Shown here in pieces: positions 33,911-44,827 of a stretch of 64,000 nt of DNA (position 1 is the stretch's first letter; each line of letters starts with the position of its first letter). A program made the translations under genes and the position numbers. The stretch spans positions 174,229-238,228 of the forward strand of contig GG745344.1 in the NCBI GenBank assembly GCA_000151295.1, read 5' to 3'. Under the pieces are notes generated by a model, which made no database searches, had not been told where the DNA came from, and was given only the letters and a program-made list of their open reading frames with translations. This stretch comes from Allomyces macrogynus ATCC 38327 (Eukaryota; Blastocladiomycota; Blastocladiomycetes; Blastocladiales; Blastocladiaceae).

Positions 33911-33950
33911 GGGCGGGCGGGCCGGCGGGCGGGCGGGCGGGCGGGCGAGG
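33911..33950. repeat. GGGCG-type tandem repeat upstream of the ATPase
   Basis: This is a run of CGGG/GGGC units immediately upstream of the TATA-like element. It could be a GC-box cluster or simple-sequence expansion. Confidence 0.6.
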
Positions 33951-34111
33951 CCGGTCGGGGTCGGGGTCGGGCAGACGGCGGCCAGGGGCGGGCGCGCGCG
34001 GATGGATTGGCCGTGACGTTACGGAATGGGCGGCGGGGTCGGGCGTGCGATTCGGCGACGTGGCGCTTGGGCGGGCAGCGGTGGACGTGGTGAGCGAGCA
34101 GGCCGCGCTTC

Positions 34112-34160
34112 AAGAGCACGCGAGCTTCAAGAGCACGCGAGCTTCAAGAGCACGCGAGTT
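34112..34160 (+). repeat. Tandem repeat, three 17-bp units
   Basis: The unit TTCAAGAGCACGCGAGC is repeated about three times head to tail, with a related piece near 34170. No coding frame is supported here. Confidence 0.8.
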
Positions 34161-34602
34161 CACGGCTCCGCTCCAAGGGCACGCGACAAGCCAGCACCGG
34201 GGGCAGAGCAGGCCGCGCCAAGGGAGAATGGGAAGACCAAGCTGGGCTCACGCACGGTGCCGGGGATTTAGCGTGACCAGTGGCTGGCCGCTTGCATGTC
34301 TTCTCGAAGCAGAGCTGCGCCGTGTTTCCGTCCTGCCCCTCCAGAACAGTGCGCCCCACGTTTCAGCTCGCTAAGAGTCCAAGAGCGCAGCGTCGCGATG
34401 GGAGATGGCTGGTGGCACGAGGAGCTGAGGCAAGGCCTGTGGACGGTTGCGTGAACCGGCTTTGGGTGGGGCCGCGGGGATCGCGCATCCTCAGCGCATC
34501 CTCAACGCTTCCTCAACGCTTCCTCAACCCGAACCTTGCTCGCTGCAGAGCGACCCGCTCGTGCTCTTGTGCTCTTGGCATTTCTTCTTCAGCCGGTCTT
34601 GG

Positions 34603-34658
34603 CTTTTTTTTTTTTTTTTTTTTTTTCTTTTTCTTTTTCTTTTTTTTTTTTTTTTTTT
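34603..34658 (+). repeat. Pyrimidine tract (poly-T with C interruptions)
   Basis: More than 50 bases are nearly pure T, broken only by single C at regular spacing. It lies in a gene-poor stretch (33.9-35.4 kb) where I see no supported ORF on either strand. Confidence 0.8.
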
Positions 34659-35459
34659 GGCGATGCTGATGGCCACGGTCACCCGCCCAAAGAAAAAAAA
34701 GCAGCCTGCATCCATAGCCTGCGGTCGTCCGCAAACCGCAGTTGGAATCGTTCACAGTATCGAGAGGAAAATGATATGATCCCTGGATCTCTCCCTGCTG
34801 CACGCTGTGAGAGATCCTGTGAGAGATCCTGGAGCAAACCTGGGCAAAGGCAAGGCTCTCCCATAATCCTTGCGCAGTTTCTTTCAACAATCCCTGGGCT
34901 TCGCCCGTCGAACGCATCTCGAACAAAACTCCTCTCCGTCGCACAAACCGCGGCGCACCCAATCCACGTCCCGTCCCCTCGAAAACGTGTCCGATACGCC
35001 AAAGAAACTGCACACCAAAAGGCCATCCGGACCAAGGCGTTGCCGCTGCGACGGCGAATCGGCGCCGCTTCCACCACACTGGCCGCTTCACGCTTCACCG
35101 CGCGCGCACTTGCGCACCGCGCACCGCGCACCGCCTTGTCCAACGCAACAGAAACGGGAAAACGTGCACCGAGAAGCTCGCATGCTTTTGCTAGAAGGGC
35201 CTGCCGTCCATGATCGAGAACCATCTTCGAGCTTTTTTGCAGCCACAAAAGCTTGGTGCCGCAGCGTGGTGCGCGCGCTTCTCGGCCCACAGAGCCACCC
35301 ACTCCCCTTCTCATTCGCTCCTTTGTGGCGCGCTTCTGGCCCACAACACACACACACACACGCGTACGCCGTACGCGTGCGCACCCACTTTGTGGGCTGC
35401 AAATGCGTTGCATGCGCGCTGCTCTCTCGACCTCGAAGCTAAACACCATGAATTCGAGA

Positions 35460-37640
35460 CGTTGCTTTCAGTGCGGGTGTGAAACTGTCTGTCCGAGAAA
35501 AACCTCGGAAACGTGCATCACCACCTGCGGCCGACCGCCCAGGCGCGCGCTGACACAATCATAGCAAACAATGCACTGCACGTGCCCACAGCTGCCAGCA
35601 CCTGCCCAGCACCAGGCCAACAGGTTGGAGTTTGGAGGTGTGCATGCACTTGGTCCAGCAAGCAAGTGGTGAGCAGCCAGGGCATGTGTGGTGGTGCTTT
35701 GATTTCACAATTTCTAGAGATTCGCCATTGTTATTCATCTTTGCAAAACGTTGCCAAGAGATACAAGGAAGCTGACCAAAAAAGACATTGTGCTTGCACC
35801 TTCACTCATTCTGCATTTACACACTTGCAGTCATCTCAAACAGAGAGAACAGAGTTCCATCCTCATTTCCCACCTTTCAACTGAGCCTAATTCTAGTGCG
35901 CATGTTCACAGACGTGTCGCCCTTTGTATGCATATTGGTGTGCATGATCCCACCCACCCACACACTCTGGAACTCATCACCCTGTGCCATGCTACCAGTG
36001 ATGCCCAAGACCAATGACATGTCAGCAATGCTCAATATCGTGTTTCTTGATGTTGCTTTTATTGTTGCTAGCATAGTGTGACCTGCCTGCAAGAGAAGAT
36101 GACAGGCCATAGGTTGTTCAGCATTGGTTGTGTATCAATGAGAGCCCTGGTCCAGTTGCATGGCCAGTATGAACTAAAGAGTAGGTGGAGAAGGTGGGTG
36201 ATAGTGGTGGGCGAGGATTTGGAATGGTCATCAGCAGTGACTCAATTTCTGTTGTGGATTGAAGTCATGGAGGTGATGGCCAGCAGTGATGCAGTGTGTG
36301 CAAACTCAAGGAAATGAGTGCTTGCATTTCACTTGCGCTGTGTAGTGGAGAGTATGCTGCAGGTAAACAGCACCAGTGGTTGGTCGAGAGTGTCAAGAAA
36401 CAACAGCACAAGTGGTGGGTTGAGAGTGTCAAGAAACAACTGTGTGTCTTAAGAGGGGACTGGCTGTGGCAATCACCATTTGATCACTACCATCCATCAC
36501 CTTCCCTGGCTATTGCTGCCCATCATTGTGCTGCACCTTCCACTCAAGGCAGGAGCACAGATATATGCTGGGCCAGTGAGTGCCTCCATTTTCCAACCCA
36601 GCACTGTGCAAGCTGCATCTTCCATCCAATCAAACACTCAGTGGTGGGTTTTTACTGTACCCCAAGGTGTAACCATTTTTACCACAGTAAAAGTACCAAG
36701 TTTGTCAACTTTAACATTATGTCATCATGGAATGTAAAATTGACCTATGCAGCCCAGTTTCCACCTGACAACACCAGAGCTTGTGGACAAAACGTGTGAA
36801 AGTATCAGCCATCCTACTGCAGGGCATGGGCGTCAAGGCTGTTGCAGTACTCATGACCAGCAACTCGACCAGCAAGCATTTTGGCAGCACTGTGATCCTG
36901 TGGTGCAAGGCCAGCAACCAGCTTGCTCCAGCTGGTGCTTTTGCTGTAATTCTTCCTGTTCACTGGCACAGTGTGCATTGTGTTTGTAAAATGCCTGTTG
37001 CTGCGACTGTCATTGTCCTTTCAAAATATGAGCACTGTTTTGCGTCACCTCGTGTCGTGGCTGGATGCACGGAGAATGTAAATGGATCAGTGTTGGGACA
37101 ACATCATCAAATGGCTGCCAAATGGCATGGGTCGGGTCAAATGACGTGGAAAGACCAACCCCAACCCCAATTAGGTAACGTCTTTGTCACCAACACGTCT
37201 GCCACCATCAAAACCACTGGAATTCGCTCGTGCCCAGCATCTGCGCCACATGGCAGTGGCGCGGGTGGCAATGAGGTCGAGTTTCATGGGCTTAGCTTTG
37301 ATTCGGACTGTGGTCCACAGGTGTGCCTGCACGTTCTTATCAGGAAGAGCTGTATACCCAGCCCGCCACTGATGTCCAACCAGAAGGCATTTGGCGATGT
37401 GCCATTGGGGTTGGTCGTCGTTCCCATTGGGATGCTAAGTTCTTACAAGTCAATTCAAGTCCCCATCCATGGTCAAACGACAATCTCCCTCCAGGCCTCG
37501 AATCAATTAACACGGAGAGCCGTGGAACACATGTTCATTTCAGCCGGGAGAGAGAGGGAAATCAATCACACTGGCACCGATCCACCAACCATCCAAGCGG
37601 CACACTGACCGACCATTCGACTAGAGGCGCACACACCAAA
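35460..37640. other. GC-poor block, diverged relic of the arm element
   Basis: Composition drops sharply here as in the other transposon-like blocks. Around 36.33-36.60 kb the DNA resembles the right arm at about 24.90-25.10 kb: both have a GGAGAGT(A/G)TGCTG string, a TGG(C/T)AATCAC string and then TGCTGCACCTTCCAC followed by (A)AGGCAGG in the same order. Two ~33-bp direct repeats sharing GAGAGTGTCAAGAAACAAC lie at 36375-36441. The plus frame 36781-37608 is open, but I cannot link it to any family and do not call it a gene. Confidence 0.5.
36375..36441 (+). repeat. Direct repeat, two ~33-bp units
   Basis: Two adjacent units each end in GAGAGTGTCAAGAAACAAC and differ at a few bases. They lie within the GC-poor relic block. 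Confidence 0.8.
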
Positions 37641-37661
37641 GCAACGCTGGCATGACCCCGA

Positions 37662-39545
37662 TCACTGTGCAGCGGTCGTTCCCACCGGCATCCCCGGATC
37701 CAGACTCTTGAGCAACGCGTCCAGATCCACCTCCGTTGGCACGGAAACCGCCCCGCCAGGCAACAAGTCGGTGGCCGGAATCAGGGACGCCAGCATCGCA
37801 TGCACGTCCACGTTGCCCACCGCCACGGCCGCGCTTGACGCCGTGGCCGCGGGCACGTCGGCCATCATCAGCGCCGCCAAATCGTCGTACGGCTCCGGGT
37901 TTGGCGAGACGGTCGGGGTCGGCAAATGCGCCGACGCCAACGACGATGCCGTGGATGACGATGCGGTGCCACGCAACAGCGCCGTGACCGACGGCGTCGA
38001 ACTCGGTTTCGTCGCGGCAGCGGCCGCCGCGACCGGCACGGGCACACCGCCGACCGCCTTCTTCCCACCCGCGACCGCGGCCGCCGCCGCACGCCGCGCC
38101 AGGTCGACCCCCACCCCCGGCGTCAGCCCGCGCGGGGCCGCCGTCGTCGGCGGCGGTGCGACACTCGCGGGCGCGATCCCCATCATCGGCATTCCCGGCC
38201 GTCCGACCGCCGCCGCGTACGCGGCCTATCGTGACCGCCAACAAGGTCCCGGACTGACGGCGCTGCGGGTGCAACGGACGGCGCGTCCGGAATCCCCGGC
38301 GGTTTTCCCGATTCCGGGGGGCATGTAGGGCGCGTACGGCGCGCGCGCGCCCATGGTCGCGGCGAACGGGAACGCCGACGGCGCCGACCAGGTCGGCATG
38401 GCCGTGGGACGCGGGTAGTATGCCTGGCCGGGCGCCATGGACGAGGCCGCGGGCAGGGACGCGGTGGAAGGTGGTGCGAAGGCGCCTGTAGGGGGTAGGT
38501 ACGCGCCGGGTGGCGGGAGCGCGGGTGGGGGCGCGGTGGTGGTCGTCGTCGCGGGAGTCCGCGCGCGGACGGTCGCGGTGGTCGTGGTCGTGGGACGAGC
38601 TGGCGCAGGAGCGGCTGGAGCGCGTGCGGGAGCGCGTTTCGCGGGTGGACGTGAGGTGGTCACAGCGTTGGCGGGCCGCGCCGTCGCGATACTGGGTCGC
38701 GTGCCCATGTGCGGCGGTGGCCACACGGAGGACGGGTTGGTGGTCGGTGCTGCCGAAGCGCTGGCGAGGGTGGGTGCCGGCAGCGCGCTGAGCGTGGACG
38801 ACGCGGTGCCGGACCGACCGTGTTTCGGGAATCGGAAATTCTCCATGAGCGCCTCGAGCTCGCGTGTCGGTAGATTGAACGGGTACGGGCACTAGGAGTA
38901 TTGCAAGGGGCGCGTATTCGAGGTCGTCAGCATGGGCGCGATCTTGGGCACGTGGGGAACAGATGGAAAAGCAAAGCAACACCGTCGCGTTTTGCGTAAG
39001 TGGGGAGGAGGGAGCGAACAAAACCAAGCGAGATCAGCTAATGAACATACCTTGAGGTTCGTGCACATGAGCATGGTCGCGACCGCGGAAAACTTGTGCT
39101 GCTCGACGAGGCCTGTCGAGCACTGCGGGCAGGGCGTTGGCGGCGGTGGGGGTGGGCGCGGCACAAAGACGGGCAGGGGCGGCGATGGTGGTGGTTCGGG
39201 AATGGCCGCGGCCTTCTTGCCGCGCTTGCGCGTCGTCGTCGTCGCTTTCGGTGCCGCGGGTTTTTTCTTGGGCGCGGCAGCCTTCTTCCTCTTGGCGGTC
39301 GTGGTGGCCGGTGTTGGCGGTGGGGGCGAAGTGGCGTGGTCGGCGTCAATGTCGCCGTCGTCTTCTTCTCCCATGGCCTCCATCAGCTCGAGGAGCAGTT
39401 CATCGTCGTCAAAGTCGTCGTCGGCGTGCGTGTCGGGTTCCGGGTCGGTATCGTCGCCGGCATGGTAGGTCGCGGCGCGCGCACGCTTGGAAACGGGCGC
39501 GGCGGGCAGAGCATCACTGCTGGCAACGCGCTTCGGGCGGGCCAT
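37662..39545 (-). CDS. Nuclear-type low-complexity protein with a Cys4 zinc ribbon
   Basis: Three phase-0 exons at 39545-39051, 38891-38280 and 38225-37662 give 556 residues. The N-terminus has an acidic patch (DDDFDDDELLLELMEAMGEE) and basic nuclear-localisation-like runs (KRKKAAAPKKKPAAPK). A compact motif follows, CPQCSTGLVEQHKFSAVATM and LMCTNLKCPYPFNLP, in which C-x2-C and C-x4-C look like a zinc ribbon. It is completed only by joining exons 1 and 2, which supports the first intron. The rest is Pro/Ala/Thr-rich. The second intron is 54 nt and skips one in-frame TAG that sits at its own acceptor. The motif recalls conserved eukaryotic proteins whose name I cannot give. Function is unknown. 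Confidence 0.7.
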
Positions 39546-39957
39546 GCGCGCAGTCGGCGGATGATCAGGTCCGGTGGAGAAGATCGCGGGCGGCGTGCAA
39601 AGTGCAGGCAGTGCGGCGGCGTGCAGGTGGCCGTGTCGGGTTGGGTGCTGGCGCGCGTAGATTGTGTCGAGTGTGCGTGCGAACGGCGGAGATCAAACGA
39701 CGCGGTTCGGCAAAAGTGCGCGCGGGCCACGCGCTGTCACCTGGCCGTTGCCATGCACTGATTGCGAAGCAACACTGCGCGAAAGCAGGCGAAACCCAGC
39801 GAAACCGCCGCGAGCCTGTGGCCTGCCAAGTTTCTGCCAAAACGACAAACGACGTGCGGCCGCTTGTCTGCACGCCGCGGACACCTGCGCGCCCGATCCT
39901 GCTCGCAGCACCTTGCCCGCACGCGACTCTTGGCACCACCACCCGCCGCCGCCGCGC

Positions 39958-41203
39958 ATGTCGCCGCAGCGCTCGCGGCCTGAAAGCGCGACCGGGTCGG
40001 ACCTGTCGGCCGCCTCCTCGACCGACGACGCGCGCAGCGACCGCTCAGCAACGCGCCTGCCCGCCATGGTCGGGTCGGCCAGCGCCGCCGCGGCCGCCTT
40101 CTTCCCTTCAGCCACGTCGTTCCGCTCGGGGGCAGTAACACGCAGCAACAGCACTCGACGACGACCGCGCGCGCCCGACACGCCCATGCCGACTGAAGAA
40201 ACGGCCTTTGTGCCTGTCTCGAGCAAGATCACGCTCGAGGCGCGCATCCACCATGGGATCCCGAATGGCCGCGGTGATGGGTGGGGGGTCATGTACGTCT
40301 CAGCAGGTTCGCGACCGGAACCACGATCTGACGTAGTCGCGTCCCATCGCTAGCATCTCGCACCCGTACGCGCGCCTCGGCGGCGACCTCGACAACGCCG
40401 TCGTGCGCGAACTCGCCGCATCGATTGCGACGCAGCTCGGCGTGCCCGTGCTGCGATACAACATGCGCGGCGTCGGCAAGTCCACGGGCAAGTCCTCGCT
40501 GACGGCGACCGCCGAGGCCAACGACCTGCATGCGCTCGTCGACTGGTGGACCCTGACGAGCCACGCGCAGTCGCCGCCAATGCACGTCGACCCGAGCACC
40601 GGCACCTCCTGGCTGCGCGCAAAGCCCAGCAAAATCATTCTTGTCGGGTACAGTTACGGTGCCATGGTCTCGGTACCCGTGGCGCGTACGCACCCGTGCG
40701 TCAAGGCCGCCGTGTTTGTCTCGCCGCCGTCGCGGCTCGTGCCGGTCCTGGCCGGGTTCCGCGCGGCAGCCGCGTTCCGCGACCCGTTGCCGCCGACGCT
40801 GCCGAAACTGTTTGTGCTCGGGAACCAGGACCAGTTTGCGAATGCCAAGCACATGGTCACGTACGCCGAGGACCTGGTCGGGCTCTCCAACTTGCCGGGT
40901 GCTGTCCCGCCAATGCCGTCGCCCGCCGACGGGCCTGCCGTGACGGTCGCGATTGAGGATGTCGAGCAGGTCGCGGCCACGAAAACTGCGTTTGAAGGCC
41001 GTGCTGCCGACCCGCCAAAGCTCGCCGCGCTTGGAGCGCAGGTTGTGGTCGTACCGGGCGCCGACCACTTTTGGGCAGGCGAGGAAGATGCGGCTGCCGA
41101 TTTGGTCGTGCGGTACGTGCGCGCCGTGATCTCTGCGGCCGACGGCGTGCAGTACGGGTACGTGGCCGCACCGGCCTTGCCGCCGCGACCGCCGGTGCGA
41201 TGA
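39958..41203 (+). CDS. Alpha/beta hydrolase (COG2945-like)
   Basis: Two exons, 39958-40292 and 40354-41203, give 394 residues. The intron (GTACGT...GCTAG, 61 nt) joins GRGDGWGV to IISHPYARLGGDLDN and so restores the oxyanion strand HPxxxxGG of the family. Further signatures are LRYNMRGVGKSTG, the nucleophile elbow VGYSYGA, an acidic residue in LGNQDQF and the His of PGADHFWAG. Proteins of this type are serine hydrolases with unknown physiological substrates. The first ~90 residues are disordered and Ser/Arg-rich, so the exact start is less certain than the fold. Confidence 0.85.
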
Positions 41204-41600
41204 GCGTTGGCCGTGCTCTCGATTTGCGTGTGTCTGTACAGTATTGCTTCTCGCCCCGTATTGTGTGCCATCGTGACGATCAATCCATTTTGTTGTGCGT
41301 CTCTGTCGTTGGCCACCTAGTCAAGCTCGTGTCGCGCCGTGTCGGATGTGTTGAAGTCCGCGCCGCCTGAATCACGATCGCCATCACCGCGGCCCACTTC
41401 CATGTCTCACCTCGGCGCGCCAATACCGGCCTGCCCCCAGCTCCAGCTTTTCCCGAACACCGCTGCCGTTTCGACACGAGTGAGTCCCTTGCCTCCGCCA
41501 ACAAAAACCAGGTCGCGCCGGCGTCTCCTCGCTCGCGCTCCTCTCCCTTCCTCTCCCAGCGACGCGGCCGATCCTTTCCTCCACCAAGCGACCCCCAACC

Positions 41601-42896
41601 ATGCCGCCGACCACGAACCCGCCGCCTCCACCCCCACCGCCCTCGTCCTCGTCACCCTCGTCGCGGTCATCGACCGCACAGAAACGCGCCCTCCCGCGTG
41701 ACTTTTTCGCGCGCGCGCCGCGCACAACCACCTCGTCGAGCTCGCAGCCACACGCGCACCACCACCACCACTACCACCACCACGCGCGGCACCGCAGCGA
41801 GCACGCGCACCACGACAACCACGCCGATTCTCGCGCCGCCGACCGGCACTCCAAGCGGCAGCGGTCGTCCGACCCCAAACCCACCTCCTCCGCCCCTCCT
41901 CCTCCTCCGCCCGCGACGTCCGGGTACTGGCCCGACCCGACGCCGCGCACGTCATCGACGCGCACCTCCTCGCGCCGCCGATCCGGGTCCGGGTCCGGCT
42001 CCGACCCGCCGCCCCCGCCGCCATTGGCGCCGCACAAGCCGCCGCCCGCCGACTTGTGGGGATTCGGCGCCGACTCGGGCGATGCGGGCGATGCGTTGGA
42101 ACGCGCGGCGAGTTTGGCCGTCGATGATAGCGAGATCTTGGATGCGTTGGGTGCGCTCGGGGACGCCGAGTGGTTTGAGGCGATGCAGGCCGGGTCCGCG
42201 GTCGTGGTGGGTGGTGCCGGCGAGGGGGATGTGGCGATGCAAGAGCAGCAGCAGCAAGTCGATCCGCGCAGACACCAAGAGCAGCAGCAGCCACGTTCAC
42301 CGCACGAAGTCGACGCCGACGCGCCGACGATGGCTCTTGACTTGCCCGACGAAATCGACTTTCCGCCGCAGGCCGGGCCCGGCACGAACGGGCACGGCCG
42401 CCCACCTGCGCCGACAACGACACTGGCAGCGCACGAACCCCCGTCCGCAGCTCCACCCACGCACCTGCTCCGGACCACCGGCGACGACCCGATGACCGGC
42501 CCTCCTCCTCCTCCTCCTCCTCCTCCACCGACCAACGGCGCCGCCACAGGCGTGCTCGATTTCGACCCGTTCGGACCCGACGCCCCGCCACCGCTCGACC
42601 TCGCGACGTGCCTGGCCGAGACGGAGCAATTGAATGTGAGGCTCACGGCGCTCGGCGAGCGGATTACGGCGACGCTGGCCAATTTTGGCGCGCGGCTTGC
42701 CGCCAACAACGGCCTGTTCGGTGCGCAGCGCGCGATGCTCGAGGAGAGCCGTGCCGCCGAGCTGGCGAGACAGGTGGTGCTGCAGCGCGCCGCGCAGCGG
42801 AAAGTTGGGGAGATCAAGGCGGTGTCGAGCGTCGGGGCGCACGCGGGGCCCTCGGGCGCGGGTGCGAGCGCGGGTGCGGGCGGGGCAGGGATCTGA
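41601..42896 (+). CDS. Proline- and histidine-rich protein, unknown
   Basis: A single frame of 431 residues begins MPPTTNPPPPPPPP. It has Pro runs, a His cluster (HAHHHHHYHHHARHRSEHAH), two Pro-rich linkers, short acidic patches (DSEILDALGALGDAEWFEAM) and a C-terminal helical stretch (CLAETEQLNVRLTALGERIT and onward to RKVGEIKAV) that could form a coiled coil. The helix-compatible C-terminus and the ordered patches favour this strand over the long antisense frame, which reads as Arg-rich text. No family is recognised. Confidence 0.55.
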   Translation: MPPTTNPPPPPPPPSSSSPSSRSSTAQKRALPRDFFARAPRTTTSSSSQPHAHHHHHYHHHARHRSEHAHHDNHADSRAADRHSKRQRSSDPKPTSSAPPPPPPATSGYWPDPTPRTSSTRTSSRRRSGSGSGSDPPPPPPLAPHKPPPADLWGFGADSGDAGDALERAASLAVDDSEILDALGALGDAEWFEAMQAGSAVVVGGAGEGDVAMQEQQQQVDPRRHQEQQQPRSPHEVDADAPTMALDLPDEIDFPPQAGPGTNGHGRPPAPTTTLAAHEPPSAAPPTHLLRTTGDDPMTGPPPPPPPPPPTNGAATGVLDFDPFGPDAPPPLDLATCLAETEQLNVRLTALGERITATLANFGARLAANNGLFGAQRAMLEESRAAELARQVVLQRAAQRKVGEIKAVSSVGAHAGPSGAGASAGAGGAGI

Positions 42897-42899
42897 TGG

Positions 42900-43402
42900 C
42901 TGTTGTCGTCGGGGCGAGCTGCGTTTGCCAATGTGGATGCTTGGTCTTCTGGGGAATGGTTGTTGATTGCAGTTGTGAGACGCGAAGGTAAACGCACGTG
43001 AGAACCACGTTCAGTCGGGCCGCGTCGGGCGATTTGCCCCGCACCGCCGCGACGCGCAACGGCCGCGCCGCTGCCCGACGCCGCCCGATACACCAATGAA
43101 CACAAATCAACAACCGACGGTCAGCAACACATGCAGAAGGGACGGAAGGGACAGATGCTGCGGCGGCGCGGCGTGGCGACACCCCTGTTGATGCGGGGCC
43201 AACCGCCGACCCTGCATGTTGATTCTCTTCTCATCCCTTCCGGTGCTCCCTGGTCAACATCGCACGACTTTCCGCCGCGGACGTGCGGGGGCACGCTCAG
43301 GGAGACGCGGACGCGGCGCACGGTCAACATCGCCTCGCCTCGCGAACCACCAGCCGGGCTGGCAGCGCGAAATCTTGGCGGGCGAGCCAGCAGGTCACCC
43401 AT
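42900..43402. other. Intergenic before the gap
   Basis: No gene is supported between the Pro/His-rich protein gene and the assembly gap. Confidence 0.5.
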
Positions 43403-43537
43403 NNNNNNNNNNNNNNNNNNNNNNNNNNNNNNNNNNNNNNNNNNNNNNNNNNNNNNNNNNNNNNNNNNNNNNNNNNNNNNNNNNNNNNNNNNNNNNNNNN
43501 NNNNNNNNNNNNNNNNNNNNNNNNNNNNNNNNNNNNN
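43403..43537. other. Assembly gap (135 N)
   Basis: The size is not a round number, so it is probably an estimated gap. It lies ~160 bases upstream of the alternative oxidase start, so part of that promoter may be missing. Confidence 0.98.
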
Positions 43538-43694
43538 GAAATAGTCTATCAGGGGCACTTTTTCTCTCTGGGGCTTGTTTTATGCAGACCCAGCTCCCCA
43601 GCCGCAATAACAAATGGCAGGTCGGGACCGGCCTCGTCTTGTTGACCACACTCGTCTTCGACTCTACTCCCCCCCCCCCCCCCCCACCAGCACA

Positions 43695-44827
43695 ATGTAC
43701 CCCATCCTCTCGCGCACGCTGACGGCCACCACCTGGACCGTCGCCGCCGCCGCGCGCGGCACCGCGCCGACCACGGCGCACCTCTTGCTCATTCGGCCGG
43801 CGCTCCTTGCGCCGACCCTGCTCGCAACCAAGACGCACCATGCCACGACGCCTGCGCGGCGCGCATGGAGCAGCGCTAGCAACAACGGCAACGGCAACGG
43901 CGCCGACCTGATCAAGGAAGTGCCCGACATGCCCGAAATCCACCCGCAGCCAATGCGCGACGAGTTTCTGCATCCCATCACGCCGCAGCAGCTCGAGACG
44001 CTCAATATCGGGCTCGACAAGCACCGCGAGCCCGTCGACTTGCGCGACAAGATTGCGCTGCGCGTCGTCAAGTGGTTGCGCGTGCCGGCAGGTACATATT
44101 GATTGTTTTGCCCGCTGCGTCCGGGATGCGTCGAGCCGACACTGACCGTACGCCATGGCTCTCTACCCAATTTCTAGACCTCTTCTTCCGCAAAAAGTAC
44201 ATCCACCGCGCGGTCATGCTCGAGACGGTCGCGGCCGTCCCCGGCATGGTCGGTGGCATGACGCGGCACCTGCGCTCGCTGCGCAAGCTGCAGCACGACG
44301 GCGGGTGGATCTCGCACCTGCTGCACGAGGCCGAGAACGAGCGCATGCACCTGATGACGTTCATGAAAATCTCACAGCCGGTGCTCTGGGAACGCATGCT
44401 CGTCACGGCGGTGCAAGGCGTCTTCTTCAACGCCTTCTTTGCGCTCTACCTCGCGTCGCCCAAGACGGCACACCGCGTCGTGGGTTACCTCGAGGAAGAA
44501 GCGGTCATTTCATACACGGCCTTCTTGAAGGAGATTGATGCCGGTCGGATCAACAACTTGCCGGCGCCCGAAATTGCGATCGAGTACTGGAACTTGCCCA
44601 AGGACGCGAAATTGCGCGACGTCGTCCTGGCCGTGCGCGCCGACGAGGCCGTGCACCGCGACTCGAACCACTTTTTCGCAGATTGCATCGAGGCGCGCGT
44701 CGACGATCTTCGCAAAGTGCACCACGTCGAGTCGCGCGACTGGCGCAAGCCCTCGGCCAAGGCGATTGCTGACGCGCCGCCCGCGTCCGCGAGTAACGCC
44801 GGTGCACCGATGGCAGTAAGTCATTGA
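43695..44827 (+). CDS. AOX: Mitochondrial alternative oxidase
   Basis: Two exons, 43695-44091 and 44178-44827, encode a di-iron ubiquinol oxidase that sends electrons from ubiquinol straight to oxygen at the inner mitochondrial membrane. All six iron ligands are present: the Glu of [10 protein letters not shown], ExxH of NERMHL, the Glu of LEEEAV and ExxH of [11 protein letters not shown]. The N-terminus is a basic/hydroxylated presequence, and the helical hydrophobic stretch [17 protein letters not shown] fits the membrane-facing helices. A run of 17 C ending in CCACCAG lies just before the ATG and could be the acceptor of a 5' UTR intron. The last codons read GCAGTAAGTCATTGA; GTAAGT is a perfect donor, so the real C-terminus might be in a further exon. 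Confidence 0.93.

Noticed and set aside
34679..35449. 256-residue minus-strand ORF
   Set aside because: The amino-acid composition is random-like, there are no motifs, and it starts in a simple-repeat region.
35448..35564. Small cysteine-rich ORF (six Cys in ~25 residues)
   Set aside because: It has no signal peptide, no TATA box and no second copy, and the region is otherwise repeat-rich; chance is likely.
41407..42591. Long Arg-rich minus-strand ORF opposite the Pro/His-rich gene
   Set aside because: Its composition is that of antisense GC-rich DNA; the plus frame has ordered helical segments.
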